Assembly (NCBI GenBank): GCA_022071955.1
Contig: JAJVIM010000012.1
Span: 192,029-256,028 of the forward strand
Reading direction: 5' to 3'
Source of the DNA: Anaerolineae bacterium
GTDB taxonomy: Bacteria; Chloroflexota; Anaerolineae; 4572-78; J111
DNA: 64,000 nucleotides
Part shown: positions 53,443 to 61,729 of the stretch, one piece after another
How the letters are laid out: each line of letters starts with the position of its first letter
How positions within the stretch are numbered: position 1 is the first letter of the stretch
Program-made: the position numbers and the translations under genes
Notes under the pieces: model-generated
Database searches by the model: none
Told to the model about the DNA's origin: nothing
Seen by the model: the letters and a program-made list of their open reading frames with translations, nothing else

Positions 53443-54999
53443 TTACACCTTGTTTCTCAATGTTGCCAATGTTTTAAAATCCTCCTTTACGTGCTGGTAC
53501 AGTTGTTTGTACAGGGCAAAATATTCCTGATAACGGGCGTGATTTTGGGGGTTGGGTTCGATGGGGTCAACATACTCCACCCACGCTTTGGCCACCGAAA
53601 AATCTTTAAACACGCCGGTTGCCACCCCGGCCAAAATGGCGTCGCCAAAGGGCGCGCCGGTGCGGCGTTTAACCAGCACAATCGGCACATTGAAGACATC
53701 GCAAATAATTTGCCGCCACAGGCTGCTCACCGCGCCGCCTTCGTTCAGCACCAGCGGGAAGTTGATGTTTAAGCCGGCTTTTTGAATAAGCTGGAACGAA
53801 TCATACATGGCGTAGGCCACGGCTTCCATCATGGCCCGCACCACGTGCCCCTTGGTGTGGTTGAGCGACAGCCCAAACAGCACGCCGCGCGCCTGCACAT
53901 CCCAAATGGGAGTGCGCTCGCCCATCAAATAGGGCAAAATCAGCAGGCCATCGCTGCCCACCGGCGCTTTTTGGGCCTGAAGGTTGAGCAGGTCGTAGCT
54001 GGATACGCCCAGCACGCGCTCGGTTTCCACTTCAACCTGAGAAAAGGTATCGCGGATAAAGCGGATCGATTGGCCGCCGGTGGTGGTGGTGGGGATGGTG
54101 ACAAAGGTGTTGGCCGAATCAACGGTGAAGGCGCAGTGGATCATGGCCCGCCCTACCTCGGAAAAGACAAAATCGGTGTTGCGGTGAACAAGGCCAAAGT
54201 TCCCCACTGTGCCCAGGTTACTCATAATATCGCCCGGCTCGGTGATGCCGGCGGCAATGCAACTGGCGTTAAAATCAACCTGCCCGGCGGCCACGGGAAT
54301 GCCGGCAACCAGCCCGGTTTCGGCGGCGGCGGCGGGCGTTACTTCACCCACAATCGCCTCAGAGGGGTACAGGGCGGGCAGCAGGGCCGGGTCAAGGCCG
54401 ATGGCGTCCAGCATGGCGGTATCGAATTTCCGCTGGCGGATGTTGTAAGCCACCCCGTAAAAAGCGGCGTTGCCGTAGCACATGGCCGCCTGGCCGGTGA
54501 GTTTGAGGGTAATAAAGCCATCGATGGTGAGGGCTTTGTCAATTTGGGCAAAGGTATCGGGCCGGTTGTTCTTTTCCCACAGCAAATTGACCAGGGCGGG
54601 GTGATCTTCCAGCCGGTTGCCGGAAAGCTGAAAAATACGCGGCTCGCCGATGGTTTCTTTGAGCCAGGTTACTTCGGCGGTGGCGCGGCGGTCCATTAAA
54701 TTGTAGGCATTTTGCAGGGGGTTGTGCCGGCTGTCAACCAGCACCAGCGAGGGCAGCGCCGACGAGACCGCCAGCCCGCGGATTTCGGCGGGGTTGATGC
54801 CGGCCTGGGCCACGGCCTGTTTGATGAGCCGGCAGGCCGCCTGCCAGTAATTACCGGCGTCGTGCTCGGACCAGCCGGGTTTGTGGTGGATCAGCGGGTA
54901 CTCCTCAAAAGCAAAGCCCAACACCTGCCCCCGGGTATTGATGACGCACGCTTTAGCGCCGCCGGTGCCGTAATCGAGTCCCAATAAAAAATCAGCCAT
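53443..54999 (-). CDS. FGGY-family carbohydrate kinase 2
   Basis: A 518-residue kinase beginning [20 protein letters not shown], with [40 protein letters not shown] and the adenosine motif [17 protein letters not shown]. The GGxxxS element is GGAVSS where kinase 1 has GGGARSN, and the two proteins are clearly not recent duplicates. AAGGA lies six bases before the ATG. It follows the SorC regulator by 15 bases, so it is the first enzyme made when the locus is induced. Confidence 0.93.
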   Translation of the reverse strand: MADFLLGLDYGTGGAKACVINTRGQVLGFAFEEYPLIHHKPGWSEHDAGNYWQAACRLIKQAVAQAGINPAEIRGLAVSSALPSLVLVDSRHNPLQNAYNLMDRRATAEVTWLKETIGEPRIFQLSGNRLEDHPALVNLLWEKNNRPDTFAQIDKALTIDGFITLKLTGQAAMCYGNAAFYGVAYNIRQRKFDTAMLDAIGLDPALLPALYPSEAIVGEVTPAAAAETGLVAGIPVAAGQVDFNASCIAAGITEPGDIMSNLGTVGNFGLVHRNTDFVFSEVGRAMIHCAFTVDSANTFVTIPTTTTGGQSIRFIRDTFSQVEVETERVLGVSSYDLLNLQAQKAPVGSDGLLILPYLMGERTPIWDVQARGVLFGLSLNHTKGHVVRAMMEAVAYAMYDSFQLIQKAGLNINFPLVLNEGGAVSSLWRQIICDVFNVPIVLVKRRTGAPFGDAILAGVATGVFKDFSVAKAWVEYVDPIEPNPQNHARYQEYFALYKQLYQHVKEDFKTLATLRNKV

Positions 55000-55014
55000 T
55001 GGTATTCCTTTTAA

Positions 55015-55992
55015 TCAGTTTACCGACGCCGCGGCGGCTACTTCTTCTTTTTCCGCCTTAAGTTTCAACGCGGTGCGCTCATCGGTAATCAGCACGTTGA
55101 TCAACCCGCCGGCCAGCGCCGCGCGGATAACCTCGTACTTTTGCTCGCCGCCCGCCGCGCCGATAATTCGCGGCGCTTTTTTGATTTGCGCCAAATCCAG
55201 GCCGACGATGCGGTCGTTGATTTCGTGTTTAATGGCGCAACCGTGGCGGTCAAAAAAGCGCAGGGCAATATCGCCCACCGCGCCCAGTCCTTCAAGTTCT
55301 GCCAGCTCATCTGCCGTGAGAATCCCGGACTGCAACACCGCCGAACCTCCGGTGGGCCGGCCAATGCCCAGTAACAGCACATCGGCCCTGGCGGCCAGTT
55401 CCAGCGTATCAGAAATCTGGGGGTCAGTTAGCAGCGCATCGCGAACCAGCTTATTGGGCACAATGCCCGGCGAAGCCAGCATACGCGGTTTGGCCCCAAA
55501 AATCTGGGCGGTACGCCGGGTCAGGTCGGTGCCGTGGACTTCGGCCTCGGGCCGGCCAAGGCCGCCAATCACCTGCACAATTTTCATTTCGGGCCAGTTT
55601 TGGGGGGTTAAATGATCAACCACCGACAGCAGCGTGTTACCCCAGCTAAAGCCTACCACCTCGTGGCCTTGCAGGCAGCGCTGCAAACAATCGGCGGCGG
55701 CGGCGCCCAGCTCCTGTAACAAAATCGGCGAGTTGTAACTGGAGGGAGATACAACGACAACTTCGTTGAGGTTGTACAAAACTTCCAAATGGCGTTCCAG
55801 CTCGGCGTTGGAGTTTTGAGGAGGCAAAATAGTAATCTGGACAACTTTTTCATCGCGGGCCTGTTGCAGCAGCCGCGATACTTTGATCCGCGAGAGGCCA
55901 AACCGGCTGCCAATTTCACCCTGGGTGAGATTGTCCTCGTAGTAGGCCCTGGCAATTTTGTACAACAGATTTTTGTCAGCAGTCGTTGCCAT
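55015..55992 (-). CDS. SorC/DeoR-type sugar-binding transcriptional regulator
   Basis: A 325-residue regulator. The N-terminal helix-turn-helix is [25 protein letters not shown] (first helix about 24-34, recognition helix about 35-48), followed by the sugar-phosphate-binding SorC domain with [17 protein letters not shown] and [19 protein letters not shown]. SorC proteins sense phosphorylated sugars and usually control the operon they head. The ATG at 55992 is preferred; a GTG three codons earlier is possible. Operator-like TGTTCA repeats overlap its own promoter, so autoregulation is likely. Confidence 0.94.
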   Translation of the reverse strand: MATTADKNLLYKIARAYYEDNLTQGEIGSRFGLSRIKVSRLLQQARDEKVVQITILPPQNSNAELERHLEVLYNLNEVVVVSPSSYNSPILLQELGAAAADCLQRCLQGHEVVGFSWGNTLLSVVDHLTPQNWPEMKIVQVIGGLGRPEAEVHGTDLTRRTAQIFGAKPRMLASPGIVPNKLVRDALLTDPQISDTLELAARADVLLLGIGRPTGGSAVLQSGILTADELAELEGLGAVGDIALRFFDRHGCAIKHEINDRIVGLDLAQIKKAPRIIGAAGGEQKYEVIRAALAGGLINVLITDERTALKLKAEKEEVAAAASVN

Positions 55993-56020
55993 AGTTATCA
56001 CTTGTTCAAATGTTCAGTAG

Positions 56021-56068
56021 TGTTCATATGAACAAGCGTATAATAACACGGTTTGTTGACGGTGTCAA
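56021..56068 (-). promoter_or_regulatory. Sigma-70 promoter with SorC-like operator for the sugar locus
   Basis: Minus strand: TTGACA (56068-56063), 17-base spacer, TATTAT (56045-56040). Just downstream, over the expected start site, lies the perfect 14-bp palindrome TGTTCATATGAACA (56021-56034). A further pair of TGTTCA half-sites is at 56004-56016. This is a textbook repressible promoter. Confidence 0.88.
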
Positions 56069-56111
56069 GTGCCGAATCGACGATGGCAGGGTGATAGCCC
56101 GGAATTGGGTA

Positions 56112-56139
56112 TTGACATTTTTCCCAAATACGTTAAAAT
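56112..56139 (+). promoter_or_regulatory. Sigma-70 promoter of the ABC-F leader
   Basis: TTGACA (56112-56117), 16-base spacer, TAAAAT (56134-56139). Transcription would start near 56147, about 23 bases before the leader ORF. Confidence 0.85.
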
Positions 56140-56169
56140 CGAACAGAGATTGAGGAAAGGATTTGCCCC

Positions 56170-56229
56170 ATGTTCAACCAGACAAATGCAGTGAAGCCAC
56201 GCCTGAGCGAAATCGGTTTGTCTGGTTAA
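56170..56229 (+). CDS. Leader peptide of the ABC-F attenuator (19 aa)
   Basis: An ORF of 19 codons (MFNQTNAVKPRLSEIGLSG) with GAGGAAAGG nine bases before the ATG. Codons 3-6 (AACCAGACAAA) and the last codons (TTTGTCTGGTT) are an exact 11-bp inverted repeat, so the untranslated leader folds into a hairpin that a ribosome would open. Its loop contains CCACGCC, complementary to GGCGTGG in terminator 1. The layout is that of ribosome-controlled attenuation upstream of antibiotic-resistance genes. Confidence 0.65.
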   Translation: MFNQTNAVKPRLSEIGLSG

Positions 56230-56249
56230 TGGTCAAACTTTAACATTAC

Positions 56250-56284
56250 AAGCCGTGCTGGCGTGGTGCTGGCGCGGCTTTTTT
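56250..56284 (+). terminator. Attenuator terminator 1
   Basis: Stem AAGCCG/CGGCTT extended by GC pairs, ending in six Ts (56279-56284). It lies 21 bases after the leader stop and ahead of the ABC-F gene. Its 5' side contains GGCGTGG (56260-56266), complementary to leader bases 56197-56203. Confidence 0.8.
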
Positions 56285-56311
56285 ATTAACCCCATTTTGC
56301 CGGGCAAAATT

Positions 56312-56338
56312 GCCGCGCCTTGTTGGTGCGGCTTTTTT
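56312..56338 (+). terminator. Attenuator terminator 2
   Basis: Stem GCCGCGCC/GGTGCGGC (one G-U) with a five-base loop and six Ts. It ends 20 bases before the ABC-F start codon. A palindrome, ATTTTGCC/GGCAAAAT (56294-56310), lies between the two terminators. Confidence 0.88.
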
Positions 56339-56357
56339 ATTGGCAAGAGAGGGCGAT

Positions 56358-58001
56358 ATGTTACAGGTAGTTAACGTCACCAAAAATTTTGGCGGGCAGC
56401 CCGTGCTGCGGGATGTTTCGTTTATGCTCAACGCCGGCGAGCGGGCCGGCCTGGTAGGGTCAAATGGCAGCGGCAAAAGTACACTGCTGCGCATTATTGC
56501 GGGACAGGAACCGGCCGACAGCGGGCAGGTGCAGTTGACCGGTTTCGGGGGGATGGGCTATCTGGCCCAGGCGCTGCCTTTTGCGCCGGAAGAAACCGTG
56601 CAACAGGTACTGGACCGGGCAATGGGCGAGCATACCCGCGCCTGGGCTGCCATGCAGCAGGCCGCCGAGCAAATGAGCCAGACCACCGAACCGGCGACAT
56701 TGGCTCAACTCACCACCGCCTACGCAAAGGCCGAGACGCGCTTTGAGGCGGCCGGCGGGTACGGCCTGCCGGCGGCGCTGGCAGCGGCGCTGTCGGCATT
56801 GGAACTGGACAGCGTGCCGCCGGAACTGGCGGTGGCGCATTTGAGCGGCGGGCAAAAAACGCGGCTGGCGTTGGCCGGTTTGCTGGTGCAGCAGCCGCGC
56901 CTGCTCTTGCTTGATGAACCCACCAACCACCTCGATCTGGCCGCGCTGGACTGGCTGACAGGCTGGCTGGCCGCGTACGACGGAGCGGTGCTGGTGGTAT
57001 CGCACGACCGGGCCTGGCTGGATGAGGTCACCACCCGCACGCTGGCGCTGGACCCGGTTAGCCACACCCTGCAAGATTTTGCCGGTAACTACAGCGCCTT
57101 TGTCGAACATCAGGCTCAGACGCTTGACCAGCAGTGGCAGGCTTATCAGGCTCAGCAGCAGGAGATAACCCATTTGCGCCACACCGCCCAGCAATTGCGC
57201 GGACTGGCCCACTTTCGACGCGGCGGCAAGGCCGATACCAACGATAAATTTGCCAAAGGCTTTTTTGGCAACCGCAGCGCCGGCACAATGGGCCGGGCCA
57301 AACAGATTGAACGCCGGCTGGAACATTTGCAGACCGAAGGCCGGCTGGATAAACCGGGCCGGCAGTGGGGCTTGCGACTTGAGTTTGCCGCCGGCGACGA
57401 CGGAGCGCGGCAGGTGCTGCAACTGACGGACGTGGGGCTGGCCTTTGGCCGACGCTGGCTGCTGCGGCAGATCAACCTGACCGTGACTCACGGCGAGCGC
57501 ATCGCGCTGGTTGGGCCAAATGGCAGCGGCAAAACCAGCCTGCTGCGGCTGATTGCCGGCCAGCTCAGCCCCACGTCCGGCACGGTGCGGCTGGGCGCGG
57601 GGGTGCGGCTGGGCTACATGACCCAGGAGCAGGACACGCTCGACCCGCAGGCGACGCCGTTGACCACGTTACAGGCCGTAGCCGCACTGAACGAAACCGA
57701 CACCCGCCGCCTGCTGCACCAATTTTTGTTTGCCGGCGACGAGGTGTTTGTGCCGGTGGGGCAGCTCAGTTTTGGCGAACGGGCGCGGCTGATGCTGGCC
57801 CGGCTGGTGGTTGAAGGCTGCAACCTGCTGCTGCTGGACGAACCACTGAACCATATGGACCTGACCAGCCGGGAGCGATTTGAGGTGGCGTTGACGCAGT
57901 TTGGCGGGACTATCCTCACCGCCGGCCACGACCGCATGTTTATGGAACGGGTGGCAACCGGAATGTGGACCATCGCCGCCGGCGGTATCCGGGTAACGTG
58001 A
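56358..58001 (+). CDS. ABC-F family ATPase (ribosome-acting)
   Basis: A 547-residue cytoplasmic protein with two ATPase domains and no membrane segment. NBD1 has GSNGSGKST (34-42), LSGGQKTRLALAGLL and LLLLDEPTNHLDL; the interdomain linker (about 245-345) carries the charged FRRGGKADTNDKFAKGFFG stretch that reaches the peptidyl-transferase centre in this family; NBD2 has GPNGSGKTS, LSFGERARLMLARLV and LLLLDEPLNHMDL. The ATG at 56358 follows GAGAGGG. Some ABC-F proteins give resistance to peptidyl-transferase drugs, others aid translation; the attenuated leader argues for inducible resistance. Drug class is not predictable here. Confidence 0.94.
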   Translation: MLQVVNVTKNFGGQPVLRDVSFMLNAGERAGLVGSNGSGKSTLLRIIAGQEPADSGQVQLTGFGGMGYLAQALPFAPEETVQQVLDRAMGEHTRAWAAMQQAAEQMSQTTEPATLAQLTTAYAKAETRFEAAGGYGLPAALAAALSALELDSVPPELAVAHLSGGQKTRLALAGLLVQQPRLLLLDEPTNHLDLAALDWLTGWLAAYDGAVLVVSHDRAWLDEVTTRTLALDPVSHTLQDFAGNYSAFVEHQAQTLDQQWQAYQAQQQEITHLRHTAQQLRGLAHFRRGGKADTNDKFAKGFFGNRSAGTMGRAKQIERRLEHLQTEGRLDKPGRQWGLRLEFAAGDDGARQVLQLTDVGLAFGRRWLLRQINLTVTHGERIALVGPNGSGKTSLLRLIAGQLSPTSGTVRLGAGVRLGYMTQEQDTLDPQATPLTTLQAVAALNETDTRRLLHQFLFAGDEVFVPVGQLSFGERARLMLARLVVEGCNLLLLDEPLNHMDLTSRERFEVALTQFGGTILTAGHDRMFMERVATGMWTIAAGGIRVT

Positions 58002-58017
58002 CTCTGCGCAAAAGACG

Positions 58018-58479
58018 CTACGCGGCCCGGCTGGCCAGATAACGGCGCAGCGAGCGCAGCCGCAGGTGAACTTCTCGCCGGAGCAGGGTGTTCATTAGCG
58101 GTTCCAAAAAAGGGGCAAGAAAGCGAGGGCGGGCGCGGAAAAAATAGATGTACCGGGCGCGTGACCGGCCGGCGTCGAGAGCGGTGTGCCGGATGGTTGC
58201 GGCAAACTCCTCAAAAAAAGGGGGTCGATTGGTGAGCTTTACCGCCGCTACCTGCCCCGGTTCAAACCGAACATATTCGGTTTCCAGCGCCAAAAATGCG
58301 CTCCGCCAGGTGCCAACACACCGGGAGCGCACACCGGTTCCGGCGGCGGTTGCGCCGCCGAGCAAGCGCGCTTCACGCAGCATCGAATCCCATTCGAGCC
58401 GGCAATCGTAATTATGGATCACATTAAAAACCACGTCGCACGGCGCGTCAAGCTCAATTGACACCATCGCTTTAGGCAT
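58018..58479 (-). CDS. SRPBCC-fold (START-like) protein 1
   Basis: A 153-residue polyketide cyclase/dehydrase-like protein: KAMVSIELDAPCDVVFNVIHNYDCRLEWDSML at the start, typical of the SRPBCC lipid-binding cavity. The ATG at 58479 has GGAGGGGGG just upstream and overlaps the upstream gene by eight bases, so the two SRPBCC genes are coupled. It ends 16 bases from the convergent ABC-F stop. Ligand unknown; a C-terminal Arg-rich tail (LRREVHLRLRSLRRYLAS) is notable. Confidence 0.85.
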   Translation of the reverse strand: MPKAMVSIELDAPCDVVFNVIHNYDCRLEWDSMLREARLLGGATAAGTGVRSRCVGTWRSAFLALETEYVRFEPGQVAAVKLTNRPPFFEEFAATIRHTALDAGRSRARYIYFFRARPRFLAPFLEPLMNTLLRREVHLRLRSLRRYLASRAA

Positions 58480-59011
58480 GCCCCCCTCCGTTAGCCGCCT
58501 GCCGCTCCGCATTGGCTTTGATGCCCCGCAGCAGATATCGCTGGAATAACTTTAAGACAAGCCGCACGGGCAGCCAAAGGCACCAGCCGGCCAGCCCGCC
58601 AAGCTCATACTGGCTGGACAGCGACAGGCGCACTCCAACCGGGCCCGGCGTTATCCGGTAAGCGCCTGCTTTCATCCGAAATGGCCCGCCGGCCAGGTCG
58701 AGGATGTGCGCTACGCGAAAACCAGGGTCGGGGTGAAACGTAAAGGCGTAGCGCTCAAACGGCTGCCAGTCTGTGATTCTTTGCGAAAAACGCAAGCCGT
58801 TGGAAAAATAGGCGGTTCTGACGCCACCCACCCCAGGCTCGGCTACCTGCGCGTGGAGCGGCTTTGGAATACCCAGCAGGGTAAAATACAGCGGGTGCTG
58901 AAACGAGGCGATATCGACATTGGTGATGTGCGGCCAAACGGTCTCGGCGGGGGCATTGACCGGTATTGAGTTCTCAATGGTGTGATGTTTGGGGCGCACT
59001 TGCCACCTCAC
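58472..59011 (-). CDS. SRPBCC-fold (START-like) protein 2
   Basis: A 179-residue protein with SIPVNAPAETVWPHITNVDIASF and later GLRFSQRITDWQPFERYAF, the pattern of SRPBCC proteins. The start appears to be GTG at 59011; a second GTG four codons on is also possible. Together with the overlapping gene it may form a heterodimer binding a hydrophobic ligand, as inference. It has no obvious promoter; the region up to 59236 contains nothing I can call. Confidence 0.8.
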   Translation of the reverse strand: MRWQVRPKHHTIENSIPVNAPAETVWPHITNVDIASFQHPLYFTLLGIPKPLHAQVAEPGVGGVRTAYFSNGLRFSQRITDWQPFERYAFTFHPDPGFRVAHILDLAGGPFRMKAGAYRITPGPVGVRLSLSSQYELGGLAGWCLWLPVRLVLKLFQRYLLRGIKANAERQAANGGGHA

Positions 59012-59236
59012 GCATTAACGTTGGGCCGGCCGGCAACTATCACAGCGGCCACATTTGGTCAGGTGGAATTATGAAAGGTTCAACGCAGAAAGGCAAGTGT
59101 TCCGCCCGCTGCGCCGGATCAGCCCGATTCTTGTCAGGCAGGCATCCGGCTGTTACTGAGCGGTGAGTTGGGCGTCAATTGGGGTAACAGGGCGAATGGA
59201 ATGAGAGGACGGTTACGCAAGGCCCAAACAGTCGGC

Positions 59237-59935
59237 CTATTTGGCAAAGTAGTAGCCAGCCCCATATTCGGTGAGGATGTACCGCGGCTCTTTGGGGTCT
59301 GCCTCAAGCTTTCGGCGCAGATGAGAAATATACACGTGAACATAATCGCTGCTCTCGCGATATTCCCAGCCCCACACATTTTCCAAAATTTGTTCGATGG
59401 TTAACACCTGGTTGGCGTTTTGCACCAGGTACGACAGCAATTTGTATTCGGTGGCGCTCAGTTTGACAGGTTCATTACGCACCAGAATGCGCCGTTTCTC
59501 CAAATCAATTGTCAGATAGGTGTCATTGAACGTGGTTTGTTTATTTGTGGGAGACTCCTGGCAGGCCTGCCGCAGACCGGCATTGGCCCTGGCAACCAGC
59601 ACTTTGGGGCTAAACGGTTTGACAACATAATCCACCGCGCCGCATTCCAGCCCTTTTACAACATCGTGTTCTGACCCCAGCGAGGTGAGCAGAATGATTG
59701 GCACGTTAGCCAACCGCCGGATTTGAGTACACACCGCCCAGCCATCCAGTTCGGGCATCATGATGTCAAGAATAATCAAATCGGGGCGATGCTCGTAAAA
59801 CAAGCGCAGCCCTTCTGCGCCGGTAGTGGCAGAAAATATCTGACACCCCTCGTTGGCAAAGGTAACGCTTATCAACTGGCGCAGATTTGGATCATCATCA
59901 ATGACCAATATTTTACGATTCAGTAGAAAACTCAT
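59237..59935 (-). CDS. OmpR-type response regulator of the GTPase cluster
   Basis: A 232-residue regulator. The receiver has the acidic D13-D15, phospho-acceptor D57 (LIILDIMMPELDG), T/S in IILLTSLGS and K in DYVVKPF; the winged-helix domain ends in ILTEYGAGYYFAK. The ATG at 59935 has GGAG eight bases before it and lies within the kinase gene (23-base overlap). It should be phosphorylated by the kinase encoded just upstream. Confidence 0.95.
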   Translation of the reverse strand: MSFLLNRKILVIDDDPNLRQLISVTFANEGCQIFSATTGAEGLRLFYEHRPDLIILDIMMPELDGWAVCTQIRRLANVPIILLTSLGSEHDVVKGLECGAVDYVVKPFSPKVLVARANAGLRQACQESPTNKQTTFNDTYLTIDLEKRRILVRNEPVKLSATEYKLLSYLVQNANQVLTIEQILENVWGWEYRESSDYVHVYISHLRRKLEADPKEPRYILTEYGAGYYFAK

Positions 59936-61115
59936 CGGGGTTACTCCAAGACGACAATAAATCATCGGCAACCGGCAGGGTAAAACAAAAGGTACTGCCC
60001 TGGTTGAGTTGGCTTTCAAACCAAATGCGGCCGCCGTGCAGTTCCACCAGGTTGCGGGTGATATGCAGCCCCAGGCCGGTGCCGGTAGCGCCGGTTAACG
60101 TGGCTGTTCCAGCGCGAAAGAAACGGGTAAACAACTTTTCCTGATCTTCTGGCGGAATACCAACCCCGGTGTCTGAAACAACCACCAGCAAATAGCCCTC
60201 CTGGTCCGCAACAGAAACCTGCACGGTAACCGAGCCATTTTCCGGGGTATATTTGCTGGCATTGCTGATGAGGTTGGTTAAAATCTGTACGGTTCGGGTG
60301 GCATCACACAGGGCCAGGGGCAGATCAGTGGCAATTTTAATGAAAATCTGCTGGTTTTTGGCGTTGAATTGCGGTTTTAGTTCGGCGGCAACGGTTTCTA
60401 CCAAAGCCGACAGATTCTCCGGTTTCAGAAATAATTCAACCTGACCGGATTCAATTTGGGTTGTGTCGAGCAGATCGTTGGTGATGGTCATCAGACGGCT
60501 GGCCCCGTTTCTGGCGGTTTCAATAAACTGCCGCTGCAGCGAAGTGAGCGACTCAACCCGGTCATCAAGTACCAGTTCAAGGTAGCCAAAAACCGTGGCC
60601 AGCGGCGTGCGGAGTTCGTGGGCGGCAATTGAAACAAATTGCGATTTCAACGTGTCGAGGCGTTTCAGTTCTGCGTTTATGGCCTTTAGCTGGCGGTTTT
60701 GCTGCTCAAGCTGCTCTCGCAGCAGGCCCAATTCATTACGCTGCTGGGTGACCTGCTGCTCCAACATGCCCCATTCTGTGGTGTCTTGCACCAAATACAC
60801 CAGGCCGATAATCTGCCCCTGTTTGTCAGTGTGGGGCAACACCTCAATGGTTACATAGGCGGTAGCGCCATCGTCCGTATCACGGTTAACCAGCAAAAGC
60901 TGCAAATGCGACGCCGTTCCATTTAAAATTTCGGCCAGTTTTCTTTCGCTGCCAAAGAGTTCGGGAACGCACTCCGGCAGTATTTGCCCCTGCCAGTCAG
61001 CATAGTGCTCATTACCGGCAAGCCCGCTAACTTCGATGACTCGCAGGTGACGATCGGTAATGGCGTAGGAGATTTTGCCGTTGCTCAGAATTAGTTTTGC
61101 CAGATTTGCATCCAT
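59913..61115 (-). CDS. Cytoplasmic PAS-like histidine kinase of the GTPase cluster
   Basis: A 400-residue kinase without membrane segments. It has an N-terminal PAS-like sensor (about 1-115, ISYAITDRHLRVIEVSGLAG to GLVYLVQDTTEW), a coiled coil (about 116-155, QQVTQQRNELGLLREQLEQQ), the phospho-accepting histidine in IAAHELRTPLATV (H166), and HATPase with NLISNASKYTPENG, VSDTGVGIPPEDQEK and GTGLGLHITRNLVEL. AGGTG lies six bases before the ATG at 61115. It starts nine bases after the small GTPase stop, which suggests that the GTPase informs this soluble kinase. Confidence 0.94.
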   Translation of the reverse strand: MDANLAKLILSNGKISYAITDRHLRVIEVSGLAGNEHYADWQGQILPECVPELFGSERKLAEILNGTASHLQLLLVNRDTDDGATAYVTIEVLPHTDKQGQIIGLVYLVQDTTEWGMLEQQVTQQRNELGLLREQLEQQNRQLKAINAELKRLDTLKSQFVSIAAHELRTPLATVFGYLELVLDDRVESLTSLQRQFIETARNGASRLMTITNDLLDTTQIESGQVELFLKPENLSALVETVAAELKPQFNAKNQQIFIKIATDLPLALCDATRTVQILTNLISNASKYTPENGSVTVQVSVADQEGYLLVVVSDTGVGIPPEDQEKLFTRFFRAGTATLTGATGTGLGLHITRNLVELHGGRIWFESQLNQGSTFCFTLPVADDLLSSWSNPDEFSTES

Positions 61116-61124
61116 AGCCATCAC

Positions 61125-61637
61125 CTACAACAGTACCTGAGCCAGATAACGAAACGCTTGCTCAACGTCCTCGCCGGTTTTGGCGCTGGTGCAAAAGTAG
61201 TGGGTGCCAAACAGTGCGCTAAAGGTTTCCAGCTCGTTATCCGACAAAGCGATCTGGTTGACCAGATCTTTTTTGTTACCAACCACAATAACCCTGGCCG
61301 CAGGGTTAACCTTAAAAAAATTGTGCGCCTGAACTTCCAGATGCTCCAGAGTTTTGGCGCGGGTGAGATCGCACACCAAAATTGCGGCGTCGGCGCCGCG
61401 CAAATAACTACCCTGCACCTGGTTAAATTCCTCACCGCCGGCCAAATCCCAGATCATCATGGTTATCTCATCGAGGCCGTTATTTTGTGACAGGTTCACG
61501 GTTTTGCGGCTAACCTTAACCCCAATAGTGCTGATGTATCTGTCATCGTAGCGATTATGAACAAATCGCTGGATCAGGCTGGTTTTGCCTACGGAGTAAT
61601 CTCCCAGCAGACAGATTTTTTTTCTGTACGAAGCCAT
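61125..61637 (-). CDS. Rab/Ras-like small GTPase
   Basis: A 170-residue single-domain GTPase that is strikingly similar to eukaryotic Rab proteins: G1 GDYSVGKTSL (12-21), switch I ISTIGVKV with T37, G3 WDLAGGEEF (63-71), G4 NKKD (121-124), G5 TSAK (150-153). The catalytic Gln of Ras (Q61) is replaced by Gly (G68), so intrinsic hydrolysis should be poor. It has no C-terminal cysteine for lipid attachment. AAAGGAACGG precedes the ATG. Bacterial Ras-like GTPases are known next to roadblock/longin and two-component genes; here kinase and regulator follow directly. Confidence 0.94.
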   Translation of the reverse strand: MASYRKKICLLGDYSVGKTSLIQRFVHNRYDDRYISTIGVKVSRKTVNLSQNNGLDEITMMIWDLAGGEEFNQVQGSYLRGADAAILVCDLTRAKTLEHLEVQAHNFFKVNPAARVIVVGNKKDLVNQIALSDNELETFSALFGTHYFCTSAKTGEDVEQAFRYLAQVLL

Positions 61638-61729
61638 AGCCGTTCCTTTCTATCAATCGGCTGAGGTGTTGTTGTGCAATGCTGCGGCGGCAAAACAGCA
61701 GCGAGTCTGACGTAAATATGTGGGGGCGG

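Noticed and set aside
49397..55000. Sulfoquinovose pathway, because of a FucI-like isomerase with FGGY kinases
   Set aside because: No sulfoquinovosidase, sulfofructose aldolase or sulfolactaldehyde enzymes are present; the isomerase fold alone is not diagnostic.
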